From Coenobita brevimanus (taxonomy: Eukaryota; Arthropoda; Malacostraca; Decapoda; Coenobitidae), in the NCBI GenBank assembly GCA_032717465.1, contig CM064653.1, positions 34,550,659 through 34,614,658 on the forward strand: a DNA stretch of 64,000 nt, in the 5' to 3' direction. The number at the start of each line of letters is the position of its first letter. Position 1 is the stretch's first letter. The notes beneath the pieces are model-generated. The model was given only the letters and a program-made list of their open reading frames with translations, had not been told where the DNA came from and did not search any database. Below are positions 54,785-64,000 of this stretch, piece by piece. The position numbers were made by a program, and so were the translations under genes.

Positions 54785-57452
54785 CATGTCCTGAAGGAGT
54801 GCATGGGGGCTGTGCATATGGTCTAAGGAATGCAGAAGGGGAAAGGATACTCGAGTTTGGGGAGGCAACGGACATGATTGTGTGCAACACATATTTTAGG
54901 AAAAGAGACAGTAGGTTAATTACGTATGAGTCTGGGGGAAATAGCAGTCAGATAGATTATTTTCTGGTTAGGAGGGCCGATAGGAGGTTAGTGAGGGATG
55001 TTAAAGTTATAGGAAGTGAGGAGTGTGTGCAGCAGCACAAACTACTGATTTGTGATATGGTGCTTAAAGAACAAATGATGAAAAAGAGGACTTATGTACC
55101 TAGGAGGAAAATATGGAAGCTGAAAAACCAAGTAGTAAGGGATGCCTTCTATAGCGAGTTGAGGAGAGTGGTGGCTGAACAGGGAGCTGTAGACAGAGGC
55201 GTTAATGAACAGTACAGAGCCCTCAAGAACAATTTCTTGAGAGTTACTGATGTAACATGCGGCTGGACAAGAGGACCACCAAGACATAAAGTAACTTCAT
55301 GGTGGGATGAGGGTGTAGAAGCTGCAATTAAGGAGAAAAGAAGGCTTTTCCGGGAATGGAAGAAGGGTGGTAGCAAAGAGGAATATTTGGCTGCCAAGCG
55401 TAGGGCTAGGAGAGAGGTATACAGGGCAAAGTCTGAGTCACAGAGACAATTACTTGATAACCTAAATCATGGGGAAAGGAAAAATATATTTAGGGTGGCA
55501 GGTCAGGTGAAGAGGGATAATCGGGATATCATAGGTGAGCAGTGTGTGAAGAATGATGAAGGAAGGGTAGTGGTGAACAGTGAGGATATTAAAGATGCAT
55601 GGAGAGAGCATTATAACCGGTTGTTGAATGAGGAGTTTGACTGGGACAGGGAAGGTTTGGAGCCAGCAGATCCAGTGTCTGGCCCTTGGCCTTTGATTGA
55701 TACTGCTACTGTGAGTGAGGCAATAGGCAGGATGAGGGTGGGGAAGGCAGCAGGTGTGTCTGGGTTGACTGCCAAAATGTTGAAGGCCTCAGGCGATATC
55801 GGGGTGAGTTTAGTCACTGACCTGATAAATACGATTATTTATGAGTGTGTTGTCCCAGATGATTGGCTGAAGAGTGTAATTGTAAATGTGTATAAAGGTA
55901 AGGGTGATGCCCTGGAAAGAGGGAATTATAGAGGTATAAAGCTTTTAGATCAGATAATGAAGGTAATGGAGAGAGTTTTAGAAGGTATGATTAGAGAAAG
56001 AGTGAATATTGATGAGATGCAGTTTGGGTTTATGCCAGGTAGGGGGACCACTGATGCCATATTCATTGTTCGACAGCTTCAGGAAAAATATATTGGTAGG
56101 AGAAGGGATCTTTATTTTGTTTTTGTTGATTTGGAAAAGGCCTTTGACAGAGTCCCTAGAGAGGTGGTGAAGTGGGCAATGAGAAAGCTTGGCTTGGAGG
56201 AGTGGCTGGTTAGGGTGGTTATGGCCATGTATGTGGGTGCTCACACCCAGGTGAGAGTGAATGGAGATTTGAGTGATGAGTTTTCCGTGAATGTTGGTGT
56301 GCATCAGGGGTCAGTCTTGAGTCCCATGTTGTTTATCATGGTACTTGAAGCCCTTTCACGTGACTTTAGAAACGGACTCCCGTGGGAGTTGTTGTATGCT
56401 GATGATTTGGTGTTGATTGCAGAGAATGAAAGGGAGGCGGAGGAAAGGTTTAGGAAGTGGAGAGATGGTATGGGGCAAAAGGGTTTAAGGGTAAATGCAG
56501 ATAAAACAAAAGTGATGATATCTAGGGTTGGTGGCGGTACTGTCAAAGACGAGGGAGAGTGGCCATGTGCAGTTTGCCACAAGGGCGTGGGAAGTAATTC
56601 CATCTTGTGCGGTGTGTGTGATAAATGGGTGCATAAGAGATGTAGTGGTATCAGAGGTAGACTGCGAGATAATGCTGATTTTATGTGTACGGCGTGCCGG
56701 GGTGAGCAGGTGGAGATCGTCAGACGTGAAAGAATTGAACTTGCTGGTGAATCTCTTGAGTGTGTGGAAGAGTTTTGTTATTTAGGAGACATGTTGTGTG
56801 CTGGAGGTGGGGCTGGAGCTAGCTCTGTGGCTAGGGTGAGAAGTGGTTGGAAGAAGTTCAGGGAGCTCTTGCCTCTCCTGACATTGAGGGGGCTCTCCCT
56901 ACGTGCTAAGGGGTCTTTGTATGCAGCGTGTGTTAGGAGTGTAATGCTGTATGGCAGTGAGACCTGGGCAGTGAAGGAGGAAGACATTCGCCGGCTCAGA
57001 CGTACAGAAATGACAATGATTAGGTGGATGTGCAGTGCGTCCCTGCGTCCAAGGCCTGGAGGGGCTGGGTTTACAATGGAAGAGTTGAGAGGTAGGATGG
57101 GACTGGAGTGTATTGGTGTTGTGATGAGGAGAGGTAGATTGAGGTGGTTTGGACATGTGGAGAGGATGGGGGATGATAGTTGGGTGAGGAAGGTGAGAAG
57201 TGTTAATATTGGGGGTGGGGTTATGAGGGGTAGACTGAGAAAGACATGGGACGAGGTCATTAAGTGTGACCTTAGGGTTAAGGGACTGAACAGGGAGGCT
57301 GCAATGGATCGTGCAGCATGGAGAGCCGCCATTAGGTGACCAAGGCCGACACATGCAAGCATGTTGGAGCCTTTAAAAACGAAAACGAAAACTGACCTGC
57401 ATATTATTTTCTCTTGCGGCTGTAAAAAAAAAGAAAAAAAAAAAAAAAAAAA
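54785..57452 (+). mobile_element. RTE-like LINE F, 5'-truncated, recent
   Basis: The left boundary falls inside the endonuclease, so the copy is truncated by reverse transcription. The right end has an aaaacgaaaacgaaaactga phrase (57375-57394) and an A-rich tail (about 57424-57452). The coding frame is unbroken over 2.5 kb, the longest in the window, suggesting recent insertion. The subfamily differs from LINEs A-D. Confidence 0.85.
54799..57339 (+). CDS. LINE endonuclease(partial)-reverse transcriptase with PHD-like finger
   Basis: The frame of 846 residues opens at a Met inside the truncated endonuclease (HGGCAYGLRN, then ESGGNSSQIDYFLVRR). It would reverse-transcribe element RNA but cannot nick DNA. 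Reverse transcriptase: GKAAGVSGLTAKMLKASG, YRGIKLLDQIMKVMERVLEG, QFGFMPGRGTTDAIF, FVFVDLEKAFDRVPR, HQGSVLSPMLF and catalytic YADD at residues 533-536. A zinc-finger segment at residues 590-633 (CAVCHKG, CGVCDKWVHKRCSG, CTACRG) has the C4HC3 spacing of a PHD finger. The C-terminal RTE-type region has YLGDML, MLYGSETWAVKEEDIRRLRR and RWFGHVERMGDDSW. No stop or frameshift. Similar finger-bearing LINEs are known in other invertebrates. Confidence 0.9.
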   Translation: MHGGCAYGLRNAEGERILEFGEATDMIVCNTYFRKRDSRLITYESGGNSSQIDYFLVRRADRRLVRDVKVIGSEECVQQHKLLICDMVLKEQMMKKRTYVPRRKIWKLKNQVVRDAFYSELRRVVAEQGAVDRGVNEQYRALKNNFLRVTDVTCGWTRGPPRHKVTSWWDEGVEAAIKEKRRLFREWKKGGSKEEYLAAKRRARREVYRAKSESQRQLLDNLNHGERKNIFRVAGQVKRDNRDIIGEQCVKNDEGRVVVNSEDIKDAWREHYNRLLNEEFDWDREGLEPADPVSGPWPLIDTATVSEAIGRMRVGKAAGVSGLTAKMLKASGDIGVSLVTDLINTIIYECVVPDDWLKSVIVNVYKGKGDALERGNYRGIKLLDQIMKVMERVLEGMIRERVNIDEMQFGFMPGRGTTDAIFIVRQLQEKYIGRRRDLYFVFVDLEKAFDRVPREVVKWAMRKLGLEEWLVRVVMAMYVGAHTQVRVNGDLSDEFSVNVGVHQGSVLSPMLFIMVLEALSRDFRNGLPWELLYADDLVLIAENEREAEERFRKWRDGMGQKGLRVNADKTKVMISRVGGGTVKDEGEWPCAVCHKGVGSNSILCGVCDKWVHKRCSGIRGRLRDNADFMCTACRGEQVEIVRRERIELAGESLECVEEFCYLGDMLCAGGGAGASSVARVRSGWKKFRELLPLLTLRGLSLRAKGSLYAACVRSVMLYGSETWAVKEEDIRRLRRTEMTMIRWMCSASLRPRPGGAGFTMEELRGRMGLECIGVVMRRGRLRWFGHVERMGDDSWVRKVRSVNIGGGVMRGRLRKTWDEVIKCDLRVKGLNREAAMDRAAWRAAIR

Positions 57453-57663
57453 ATTCACATGAGGCTGCGCTATTTAAAAGGTGGCACGTCTTCATGATCT
57501 GTAATTTCGAGGTAGGCTACAACACCATGGTGAAATAGGGGCACCTCTTTGACATTGTTATGGTTTCATTGTTTTGATGAGGTTTGTAAAATATTTGTGA
57601 TCTTGATGACCTTGTCAGAAGAAAAATTCACTTTGATGCATAATCTACATCTGATTTTATGTA
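57453..57663. other. Short unassigned spacer
   Basis: Between LINE F and the fourth composite repeat. I see nothing in it. Confidence 0.4.
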
Positions 57664-57937
57664 TAGGTGGGGGCGCTCACCATCCACTCACTTGATGTAG
57701 TGCTGCTCTCGGGTGTCAGCCCTTTCCTCTCCTCCATCCTTCTTTCCTTCCATCCTCTTCTGTCTTTCTTTCCTTCATTCTTTCCTTGTTCTTCTGCCTA
57801 CGGGTGACTACACTCCCACTTCTGTCATTCTTTCCTTCATTCTTTCCTCTTCCTTCTTCCTGTGGGTGAGTCTACACTAAGTGACAAGCCAAAACACCAG
57901 GAAACCATTTGCTATGCTGGGTGGTAACCATATAACC
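57664..57937. repeat. Foldback element, copy 4 (right half only)
   Basis: It starts within the taggtgggggcgctcaccat text, runs through the pyrimidine-rich segment, and ends with a shortened right arm: the hairpin there has lost its ggtttcctgtac half (near 57895), leaving caggaaaccatttgctatgc. The left arm is absent. Confidence 0.65.
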
Positions 57938-58172
57938 AGATTTTGGCGCCTGGTGGTTTAGTGGGTAATTAGGGCATTCCAATTGGGTTGAGCTGTTGAA
58001 GGTTTAAATCCAAGGGGTAGTTGGGTCTTATTGCTTACATAATGCCACTTAGGGATGAGTGAGGCTGGTCACTCTCATCTTAAATGTCTGGACCAACTTG
58101 CCTAGCCCTGGGCTTCTATGGTTCTTGTGGGGGAACATAGGATTGGTTGATGGATGGATGGATAACTGGATA
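57938..58172 (+). repeat. tRNA-derived SINE-like segment, copy 4
   Basis: A box tggtggtttagtggg near 57951. The B box is changed to ggtttaaatcc near 57999, which is closer to the tRNA consensus than in the other copies. It ends in a GGATGGATGGAT tail (58151-58165). Confidence 0.6.
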
Positions 58173-58335
58173 AAATATATTACCGTGGGAATGATACTGT
58201 TATAACTAAAACAGCAGATTACTGCTAAAATAAAAATGAAAGTTATACTTCTCTTAGGCTAAGAGCACCAGATCACTTCTGTAGAAATACTTCATTACGT
58301 GCCAGAGTATGAATGCATTATCGTTTGTTTATTGA
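58173..58335. other. Short unassigned spacer
   Basis: AT-rich text with nothing recognisable. Confidence 0.35.
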
Positions 58336-59191
58336 TACAGTAATCCTTCCAGTAACCGATATAATAGAGCCAAAGGCATGTCTGAAATTGGATTTGTCCG
58401 GGAATTGGGAAAATGCCTCTTGGACAGGTACTTATGGACCCAAACCCAGCCAAACTCAGAAAACCACCTACATAACTCCCTACTAGACATGCATAGCACC
58501 TATTTAAGACCCTATGCACACAAATAAGGGACAGAAACCATGAAATAAATGAAAAGGGACCAGAGAATGAGGAATTAGAAATGAGTATGGAAAATAATTA
58601 GCAGTGTACAGGGTACTTACAACACGTCCGTGGCCGTTGCAAAGATTAACCCTGCCTCCTCTAAGGCTCTGGCAGTGGTGAAAATGCTCTTGAAGCACGT
58701 ACAGTAATCCAGTGTTGTGCTGCACTTAATCCAACTGTCTAACACTGCACATTCTATTCTTACTTGTGCCACACCAGTTGCAACACGCCAGTTTGCACTC
58801 TACGCTTAATCCATTGCACTCTGAATTCTAATTTCTTTACACTGCACAACACTGTAATTTCCCATGTGGTGTAGTGGCGAGGTATTGCAGTTTATTCGCT
58901 GTTTACTCACAAAAATGAGCACATGCGGCAGCCATTGCGACGAGTGTCTAGTCACGATGGTAGTTAGCCGGGAACTGGGGAAGGGAGGAAGCAGGGAGCC
59001 CCTCTACTATGCACGAAAACACAGCTGTTCGGCACTGCGTGCAAAGTTCAAAGTACGGTTCAAAAAAATGCCAGACATATATATATATATATATATATAT
59101 ATTGGGGGGGGGGGCAAAGGCCCAGGCCCAAAATGTCCGGAAGTTGGGGTTTCTGGGACTTGGGGGTCCGGTCATTACAGGGATTACTGTA
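58336..59191 (-). mobile_element. Deleted Tigger-like element, 0.85 kb, reverse orientation
   Basis: The left end tacagtaatccttccagtaa and the right end tacagggattactgta are inverted and TA-flanked. Reversed, the body matches the element at 23305-24350, including the gaggtattgcagtttattcg and gtttgcactctacgcttaat segments. The transposase gene is missing. An AT microsatellite (59077-59101) followed by a G-run lies near its right end. Confidence 0.75.
59077..59114. repeat. (AT)n microsatellite and G-run
   Basis: An AT run of about 25 bases is followed by a run of about ten G. It is inside the deleted Tigger-like element. Confidence 0.85.
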
Positions 59192-59605
59192 TTTTCGTAC
59201 GTTTATTGTTATGCATTTCATGTTTCTCCATAAAAATAATATCACATTGAAATGTGTAACAATATCAGTGTTACATTTTTGTGCAATAAGTCTTAGTTAA
59301 TGCACTCACTGAATATTTTACATGAAGTTTTAGCATTTCACTGTTGGCATCATAATGATCATGCAGTACAAAAAAGAATTTTTATGGTAGCTAGGTTATA
59401 TATCACCCTCCGTGTTGCATTCTACTGCAGATACTTCTTTTATCATCTCAATGCCTAAATTTCATAAACTATGCTTGTCTTTCACGATATATTGTTATAT
59501 TAATGTCCAATAACTATGGAGACAATATCACTGAATTCAGAGATTACAATCTTCACCAAAGCTTGAAGCTCAAGAGCTGAGTTTGTTTGCTCAGATTAGT
59601 ATCAG
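59192..59605. other. Unassigned sequence
   Basis: AT-rich, no gene, no clear repeat. Confidence 0.4.
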
Positions 59606-60110
59606 CGTTAATAATTCCTCCTGTGTAGCCTACCACATATCGGTGAGTGAGGGGATGTGTCAGTGCCACAGTAAACACTGTCTTGTCTACATCCCTAGAA
59701 CATTTGCGTGGGTGAAGGGGATGTGTCACTGCCAGTGTGAACGCTAGCCTGGCCACATCTCTACTACATATGCGTGGGTTCAAGAGATTTGTCAGTCCCA
59801 AAGCGAACGCTAGCCTGGCCACGTCTCTACTACATATGTGTGGGTTCAAGAGTTGTGTCAGTCGCAAAACGAACGCTAGCCTGGCCACATTTCTACTACA
59901 TGTGCGTGGGTTTAGGGGATATCTCACAACCAGAGCAACAGCTAGCCTGGCCACATCTCTGCCACATATGCATGGGTGAAAGGACGTATCAGTCCTAAAT
60001 CACATGCTAATCTGACCATATATCTGCCACATACGTTTAGATGAGAGAAAGTGATAGTGCCTGATTATTTTTTTCCCTGGTCACATCTCTGTCACATACA
60101 TGTTCATGGG
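59606..60110. repeat. 66-bp minisatellite, about seven units
   Basis: The phrase gctagcctggccacatctct starts at 59743, 59809, 59875 and 59941 (period exactly 66), then degenerates at 60006 and 60080; earlier decayed units lie near 59680 and 59620. Because 66 is a multiple of three, open frames run along both strands: 22-residue repeats of the type VARLAFALGLTNLLNPRICS on the minus strand and NASLATSLLHMCGF-type on the plus. I regard these as consequences of the repeat length, not as genes. Confidence 0.85.
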
Positions 60111-60251
60111 TTACCGTAGTAGTGCACACACGAATTTCAGAAAGCTTAAGCTAAAAAGAACGGAGGACATACTCATGTGCTGGTTCGGTTTGCCCCATGT
60201 CCTACTTTTTGTGGCAGTAGGCCACACATGCACGCATACATGCACACCCTT

Positions 60252-60256
<5 letters not shown>

Positions 60257-60309
<53 letters not shown>
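60257..60309. repeat. (AC)n microsatellite
   Basis: A perfect AC run of about 52 bases, starting after cccttgtacacac. Confidence 0.95.
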
Positions 60310-60312
<3 letters not shown>

Positions 60313-60547
60313 CGAACAGCCACAGTGAACAGACGTCTCTCTTGACTGCTTCCAGCCACTGCTACAAACCTTAAGTAGTTTTCAGGAATTATGTTTGTCC
60401 TGTCTCCTATGGTCTTGTCTCAAGTTTGAAATACTGTAAGTTAATACAGATTACCAAAAATGTAAAGATTTATTGGCAAGAGTATACATGAATGTTTGTA
60501 GTATTTTTCGATAACAGCTGTTTTTGGTAGTGTAACCAACCTCAAAT

Positions 60548-60952
60548 ATGGCAGAAAATGTAAACACTGAAGGACTCGAATTCCAGGATTTGATAGAAAT
60601 ACTAATGTCATGGATCTGGTTAAAAGATTGATTATGAGGATTAGTGAACTTGAAAAGAAAGTTGAGAATCTAGTGTTAAAGAGTGTGTCTGAGAATACGG
60701 AGATTACTATACAGAGTCTGATCCAGTCCAACGAGACGGCGAATGAGGAGATTAGAAATTTGAAGCTAGAAAATATCGAATTGAGGAGAAAACTAGAAGA
60801 GAGTACTAATAAAATGGAGAAGGTGAGTAGTGTATTAGAAGAGCATAAGGCAAAGTGGGCACACGTAGAAGAAGAACAGAAAGAAGTGGTTAGCTTAAGA
60901 GAAATCATTCAGGAAGAAAGGGAAATGAACAAGAAAAAATGGAAGAAAATGT
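60548..60952 (+). pseudogene. LINE G ORF1 coiled-coil segment
   Basis: After the first Met (MAENVNTEGLEFQDLIEIL) a frameshift near 60600 moves to the frame starting MDLVKRLIMRISELEKKVEN. The following 100 residues form a long heptad-rich coiled coil with many Glu and Lys (for example LKLENIELRRKLEESTNKME). ORF1 proteins of CR1/L2-like LINEs bind RNA and often trimerise through such coils. No nucleic-acid-binding motif is visible in this part. Confidence 0.7.
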
Positions 60953-61023
60953 AGTGAAAATACTGAAGAAAAAAGAGAAAATAGTGAGAGAAACTGTAGA
61001 AAGGAACAGACGCGTGGTAATAT

Positions 61024-62109
61024 TTGGAATCGGAGGAGGAAGAAAATTTTAGATCCATGAGACTCGAGAGAGACACGAACTTGGTGAGAGGAATATTAGG
61101 CAAGATTGACCCCGAAGGAGACAAGTGGGTAAAAGAAATTGAGGAAGTAAGGAGGATAGGGCCTTATAAGAAAGGGGAAACAAGACCAATGAGAGTCAAG
61201 TTTTCATCGGAATGTGTAATAAATTATATACTTAAAGTGACCTGGATATTAAGCAAAGAGGCAGGAATGGAAAATATTATAATAAGAAAAGACTTGAATG
61301 AAGAAGAAAGAGAAGTGTTAAAATCATTGAAGGAACAAGTAAAGGAAAAAAATGATAAGAGGACAGAGGAAGAATGTAATACTTTTTTTTTGGAGAGTGA
61401 TGGATATGAAAGTAAGGAAGTGGTATGTATGGAAATAGAAGCGAAGGAAACTAAGGGGGATGGCTGTGAAAGATCAGAAATTGAGGAAGTGGTACTGACG
61501 GAGAGAAGGAGAGAAGAGGGTATAAAAAGCATCAAAACTAATTTGAAGGCGATATACACTTATGTTGATGATTTAATATCGGCAAAGCTTGAAATTAACG
61601 ATTTCTTGAGAGAACCTGAACCTGATGTCATGTGCTTTGTAGAGACCAAATTAAGAGAAGATATTGATGTTCATTTGGGAGATGGTAAATACAAACTATG
61701 GAGAGGAGACAGAAAAGAAAAAATGGGTGGAGGAGTGATGATAGCAGTGAAGAACAACATAAATGTAGATACTGTGGGAATGGGAGAAGGCAGGGCTGAA
61801 GTGATATATATGAAATTAGAAACTGGAGAGAATGTCAAGAGTGATACGGTGGTAGTGTATGTTCCCCCTAAGACGAGAGCATGGAATGATGACGAATACC
61901 AGATGTTGTCAGATGTGGCTAGTTATTTACAAAAAATAATTGAGAAAAGCAACAATATAATTTTGGTGGGTGACTTTAACTGTAAAGAGGTGAACTGGGA
62001 GGAATGGGACTCAGGAGGCAGCGAGGATTCGTGGGGCACTATATTATTAAATATAATAATGAATAATGTGATAATGCAGTGGGTCAGAGAAGAGACGGTT
62101 CCAAGGTGA
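61024..62109 (+). pseudogene. LINE G ORF1 C-terminal domain continuous with endonuclease
   Basis: The first half resembles the ORF1 C-terminal RNA-binding domain of crustacean LINEs: IGPYKKGETRPMRVKFSSEC, NIIIRKDLNEEEREVLKSL and KEKNDKRTEEEC. The second half is the endonuclease: LKAIYTYVDDLISAKLEIND, PDVMCFVETKL with the catalytic Glu, GGGVMIAVKNNI, VYVPPK and LVGDFNCKEVNWEEW (about 61963-62008). Both lie in one open frame of 361 codons, so ORF1 and the endonuclease appear fused here. The frame ends near 62107, before the SDH motif (SDHVVIVFQ at about 62174) in another frame. Confidence 0.75.
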
Positions 62110-64000
62110 GAACACACCAGCAAGGTTAGATTTACTGTTTACCAAAGAATCCGATGTAATAGAATCATTGAAAGTGATCATGTGGTCATTGTGTTCCAGA
62201 TGATAATAGGGAGTGTCGAGCCAAGAGACGAGCTTCATAGACAGGGAAGATACAATTTTGGGAAAGCAAATTTCACAGGATTGAGACAAATTTTTGAAAA
62301 TGCGGACTGGAGAAAATTCAGTGAAACGAGAGATACAAAGGAAGTGGGATATCTTTCTAGAACTCTATAATTTGGGTGTGGAAAAATTTGTACCAAGAGT
62401 AAGAGGGAAAGAAAACAGGAAAAAGGTGTGGTTTAATAAAGGTGTTTGATAGCAAAAAAAGAGAGAGATAAGGCGTGGAATAACTGGAGAAGGAGAGAAC
62501 AACAGAACAAAGGAAGAATATAAAAGAACTAGAAATGAATACACAAGAATACGTAGAGAAGAAGAAAGGAATTTTGAAAAAGGTATAATAGACAAATGCA
62601 AGGATGAACCCAAACTGTTTTATATATTTGTTAATGCCAAACTGAAACAAAAGGAAGGAATCACCAAATTGAAAGTAAAAGGAGAAGTCTATAAAGATGC
62701 AGCAATGCAAGCTGAAATAATGAACAAATGTTTCCAATCGGTTTTCACTAATGAAAAAGAGTTTGTGGAAGGGGAGGGAGTGATTAGAAATGTACCGGTG
62801 CTAAAAGGTATAAAAGTGGAGGTACAGGAAGTGTATAAATTACTGGAAACCCAAGATGTAAGGAAAGCCCCAGGACCTGATGGAATCTCTAATTGGGTAC
62901 TGAAGGAATGCAGAGAACAACTGGTGGATAAAATTCACAGTTTAATCGTGTGCTCTCTGAAAGAGGGGAAAGTGCCACAAGAATGGAAGAGGGCAAATGT
63001 GGTACCAATTTATAAGGGAGGAAACAGGGAAGAACCTCTGAATTATAGACCAGTGTCTCTAACCAGCAAGGTTGCAAAATTTGCGAGAGAATCCTGAAAG
63101 ACAGATGGATAAAATATCTAGAAGAGATGAATATTTTGGCTGAATGTCAGTTTGGATTCAGAAGTGGAATGTCATGTGTTTCTAACTTGTTGAGCTTTTA
63201 CTCAAGAGCGATTGACGAGGTACAGGAGAGAGATGGTTGGGTGGATTGTGTGTACTTAGACTTAGAGAAGGCCTTTGACAAGGTACCTCATAAGAGACTA
63301 ATGTGGAAACTAGAATATATAGGAGGACTGAAGGGGAAACTCCTGGAATGGATGAAAGACTTTCTGAGAGACAGACAAATGAGGACAGTAATAAAAGATA
63401 GGATGTCTGGATGGAGGGAAGTAGCAAGTGGAGTCCCTCAAGGCTCGGTGTTGGCGCCAGTAATGTTCCTGATTTACGTAAATGATATGGTAGATGGAGT
63501 GAACAGTTATGGAAGTCTGTTTGCTGATGATGTAAAGATCTTGAGGAAGGTAAAGGGTGAGGAGGATTGTAAAATGCTGCTGGAGGATCTGGATAGGATA
63601 CATGATTGGAACCGGACATGGGAAATGAAATTTAACGTAAAGAAGTGTAAAATATTGGAAATGGGTAAAAGTACCAGGAGGCCATCACTGAACTACCGGT
63701 TATTGGTTGGGTAATGAATTAATCACAAAAATGAAAGAAGAGAAAGATTTGGAAGTGCTGGTCCAAGATAGTTTGTCACCTGAAAAGCACATTAACAAGA
63801 TAGTTAGAGAGACTTATAAACTCTTGACTAACATAAGAGTAGCATTTCATTATATGGATGAGGAGATGATGAAAAAATTGATAGTGGCCATGATCCGCCC
63901 CAGGTTAGAATATGCAGCAGTAGTGTGGTCTCCACACAAAAAGAAAGGTATAAACAAGATTGAGAGAATACAAAGAACAGCAACCAAGATGGTCCCCAAT
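62110..64000 (+). pseudogene. LINE G reverse transcriptase, frameshifted, incomplete at window edge
   Basis: The connecting region (62110-62660) is split among frames. The reverse transcriptase begins at 62669 (KVKGEVYKDAAMQAEIMNKC), with RKAPGPDGISNWVLKE and NVVPIYKGGNREEPLNYRPV, then a frameshift near 63090. The main palm follows at 63127-63714: [60 protein letters not shown] and the catalytic FADDVKIL at about 63519-63542. A further shift near 63710 leads into EKDLEVLVQDSLSPEKHINK and the C-terminal tail, cut off at 64000. Confidence 0.85.

Larger units (their letters stand above)
60530..64000 (+). mobile_element. CR1/L2-like LINE G, runs off the window
   Basis: It starts shortly before the Met at 60548 with ORF1-type coiled-coil sequence, continues through endonuclease and reverse transcriptase, and is cut by the window edge in the C-terminal region (IRPRLEYAAVVWSPHKKKGI, 63895-63955). 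The reverse transcriptase sequence type ([15 protein letters not shown]) and ORF1 type differ from the RTE-like elements. Frameshifts cluster at 60600, 61020 and 62110-63110. Confidence 0.85.

Noticed and set aside
59553..59954. 133-codon minus-strand frame of 22-residue repeats as a repeat protein gene
   Set aside because: It follows automatically from a 66-bp minisatellite whose period is a multiple of three; the opposite strand is open as well, and there is no start context or domain.
60100..60374. Thr-His repeat frames over the (AC)n run
   Set aside because: Pure translation of a dinucleotide microsatellite.
45484..64000. Search for the next CCDC47 exon
   Set aside because: I found no segment encoding the expected acidic GDDG-type start and the LWCSGR-like region that follows in this family; the exon probably lies beyond the window.
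1..64000. A prokaryotic-type defence, toxin or biosynthetic system
   Set aside because: The window is eukaryotic: intron-bearing gene, non-LTR retrotransposons, microsatellites and no operon-like gene runs.

Overview
This window looks like a repeat-saturated eukaryotic intron landscape, most likely from a decapod crustacean; that is an inference from the mix of RTE-like, CR1/L2-like and jockey/I-like LINEs, Tigger/pogo, mariner, hAT and TTAA-ended elements, the many microsatellites, and long poly-A and poly-T runs. No bacterial-style operons, rRNA, canonical tRNA or CRISPR arrays were seen. The only host gene I can support is CCDC47, the ER membrane protein of the PAT complex. Two plus-strand exons (43920-44048 and 45309-45483) encode its acidic lumenal segment and its transmembrane region. 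Both have matching splice sites and phases, and no other CCDC47 exon was recognised, so most of the window is probably CCDC47 intron filled by transposons.

Layout, left to right. 327-1022: a foldback repeat joined to a tRNA-like tail, a composite unit that recurs at 9234-9727, 12172-13214 and 57664-58172. 2842-9066: two decayed RTE-like LINEs in tandem. 10466-13490: short tandem repeats, LINE fragments and the third composite unit. 14418-16832: a candidate piggyBac-like element containing an acidic N-terminal reading frame and a degenerate satellite. 16911-19600: a Tigger-type MITE, a LINE 3' fragment and nested local duplications. 19603-22802: an almost full-length RTE-like LINE. 23305-24350: a deleted Tigger element. 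24573-29036: a second TTAA-ended candidate carrying a nearly intact jockey/I-like LINE, followed at a shared TTAA by a third, smaller one (29033-30775). 31305-33836: a Tigger1-like transposon. 34042-35335: a mariner. 36153-43472: a possible older Tigger-like element broken up by a fourth TTAA-ended candidate (37342-39397) and a Tigger/jerky-like element (39458-42577) whose transposase ends in a PCNA-binding-type motif. 43920-45483: the CCDC47 exons. 45826-52312: a minus-strand RTE-like LINE split by a Tc1-like element (46917-48281) and a hAT element (48557-50478), with clean TA and 8-bp target duplications. 52380-54526: a decayed jockey-like LINE and a MITE. 54785-57452: a 5'-truncated LINE with an intact 846-residue frame that includes a PHD-like finger. 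58336-60309: a Tigger remnant, a 66-bp minisatellite and an (AC)n run. 60530-64000: a CR1/L2-like LINE running off the window.

The elements do not work together as a pathway; they are layers of independent insertions. The order can be read from who interrupts whom. The most informative points are the reconstructable target sites in the 45.8-52.3 kb nest, the composite foldback plus tRNA-like unit, the family of TTAA-ended elements with subterminal repeats, and two LINEs (25255-28213 and 54799-57339) that look recently mobile.
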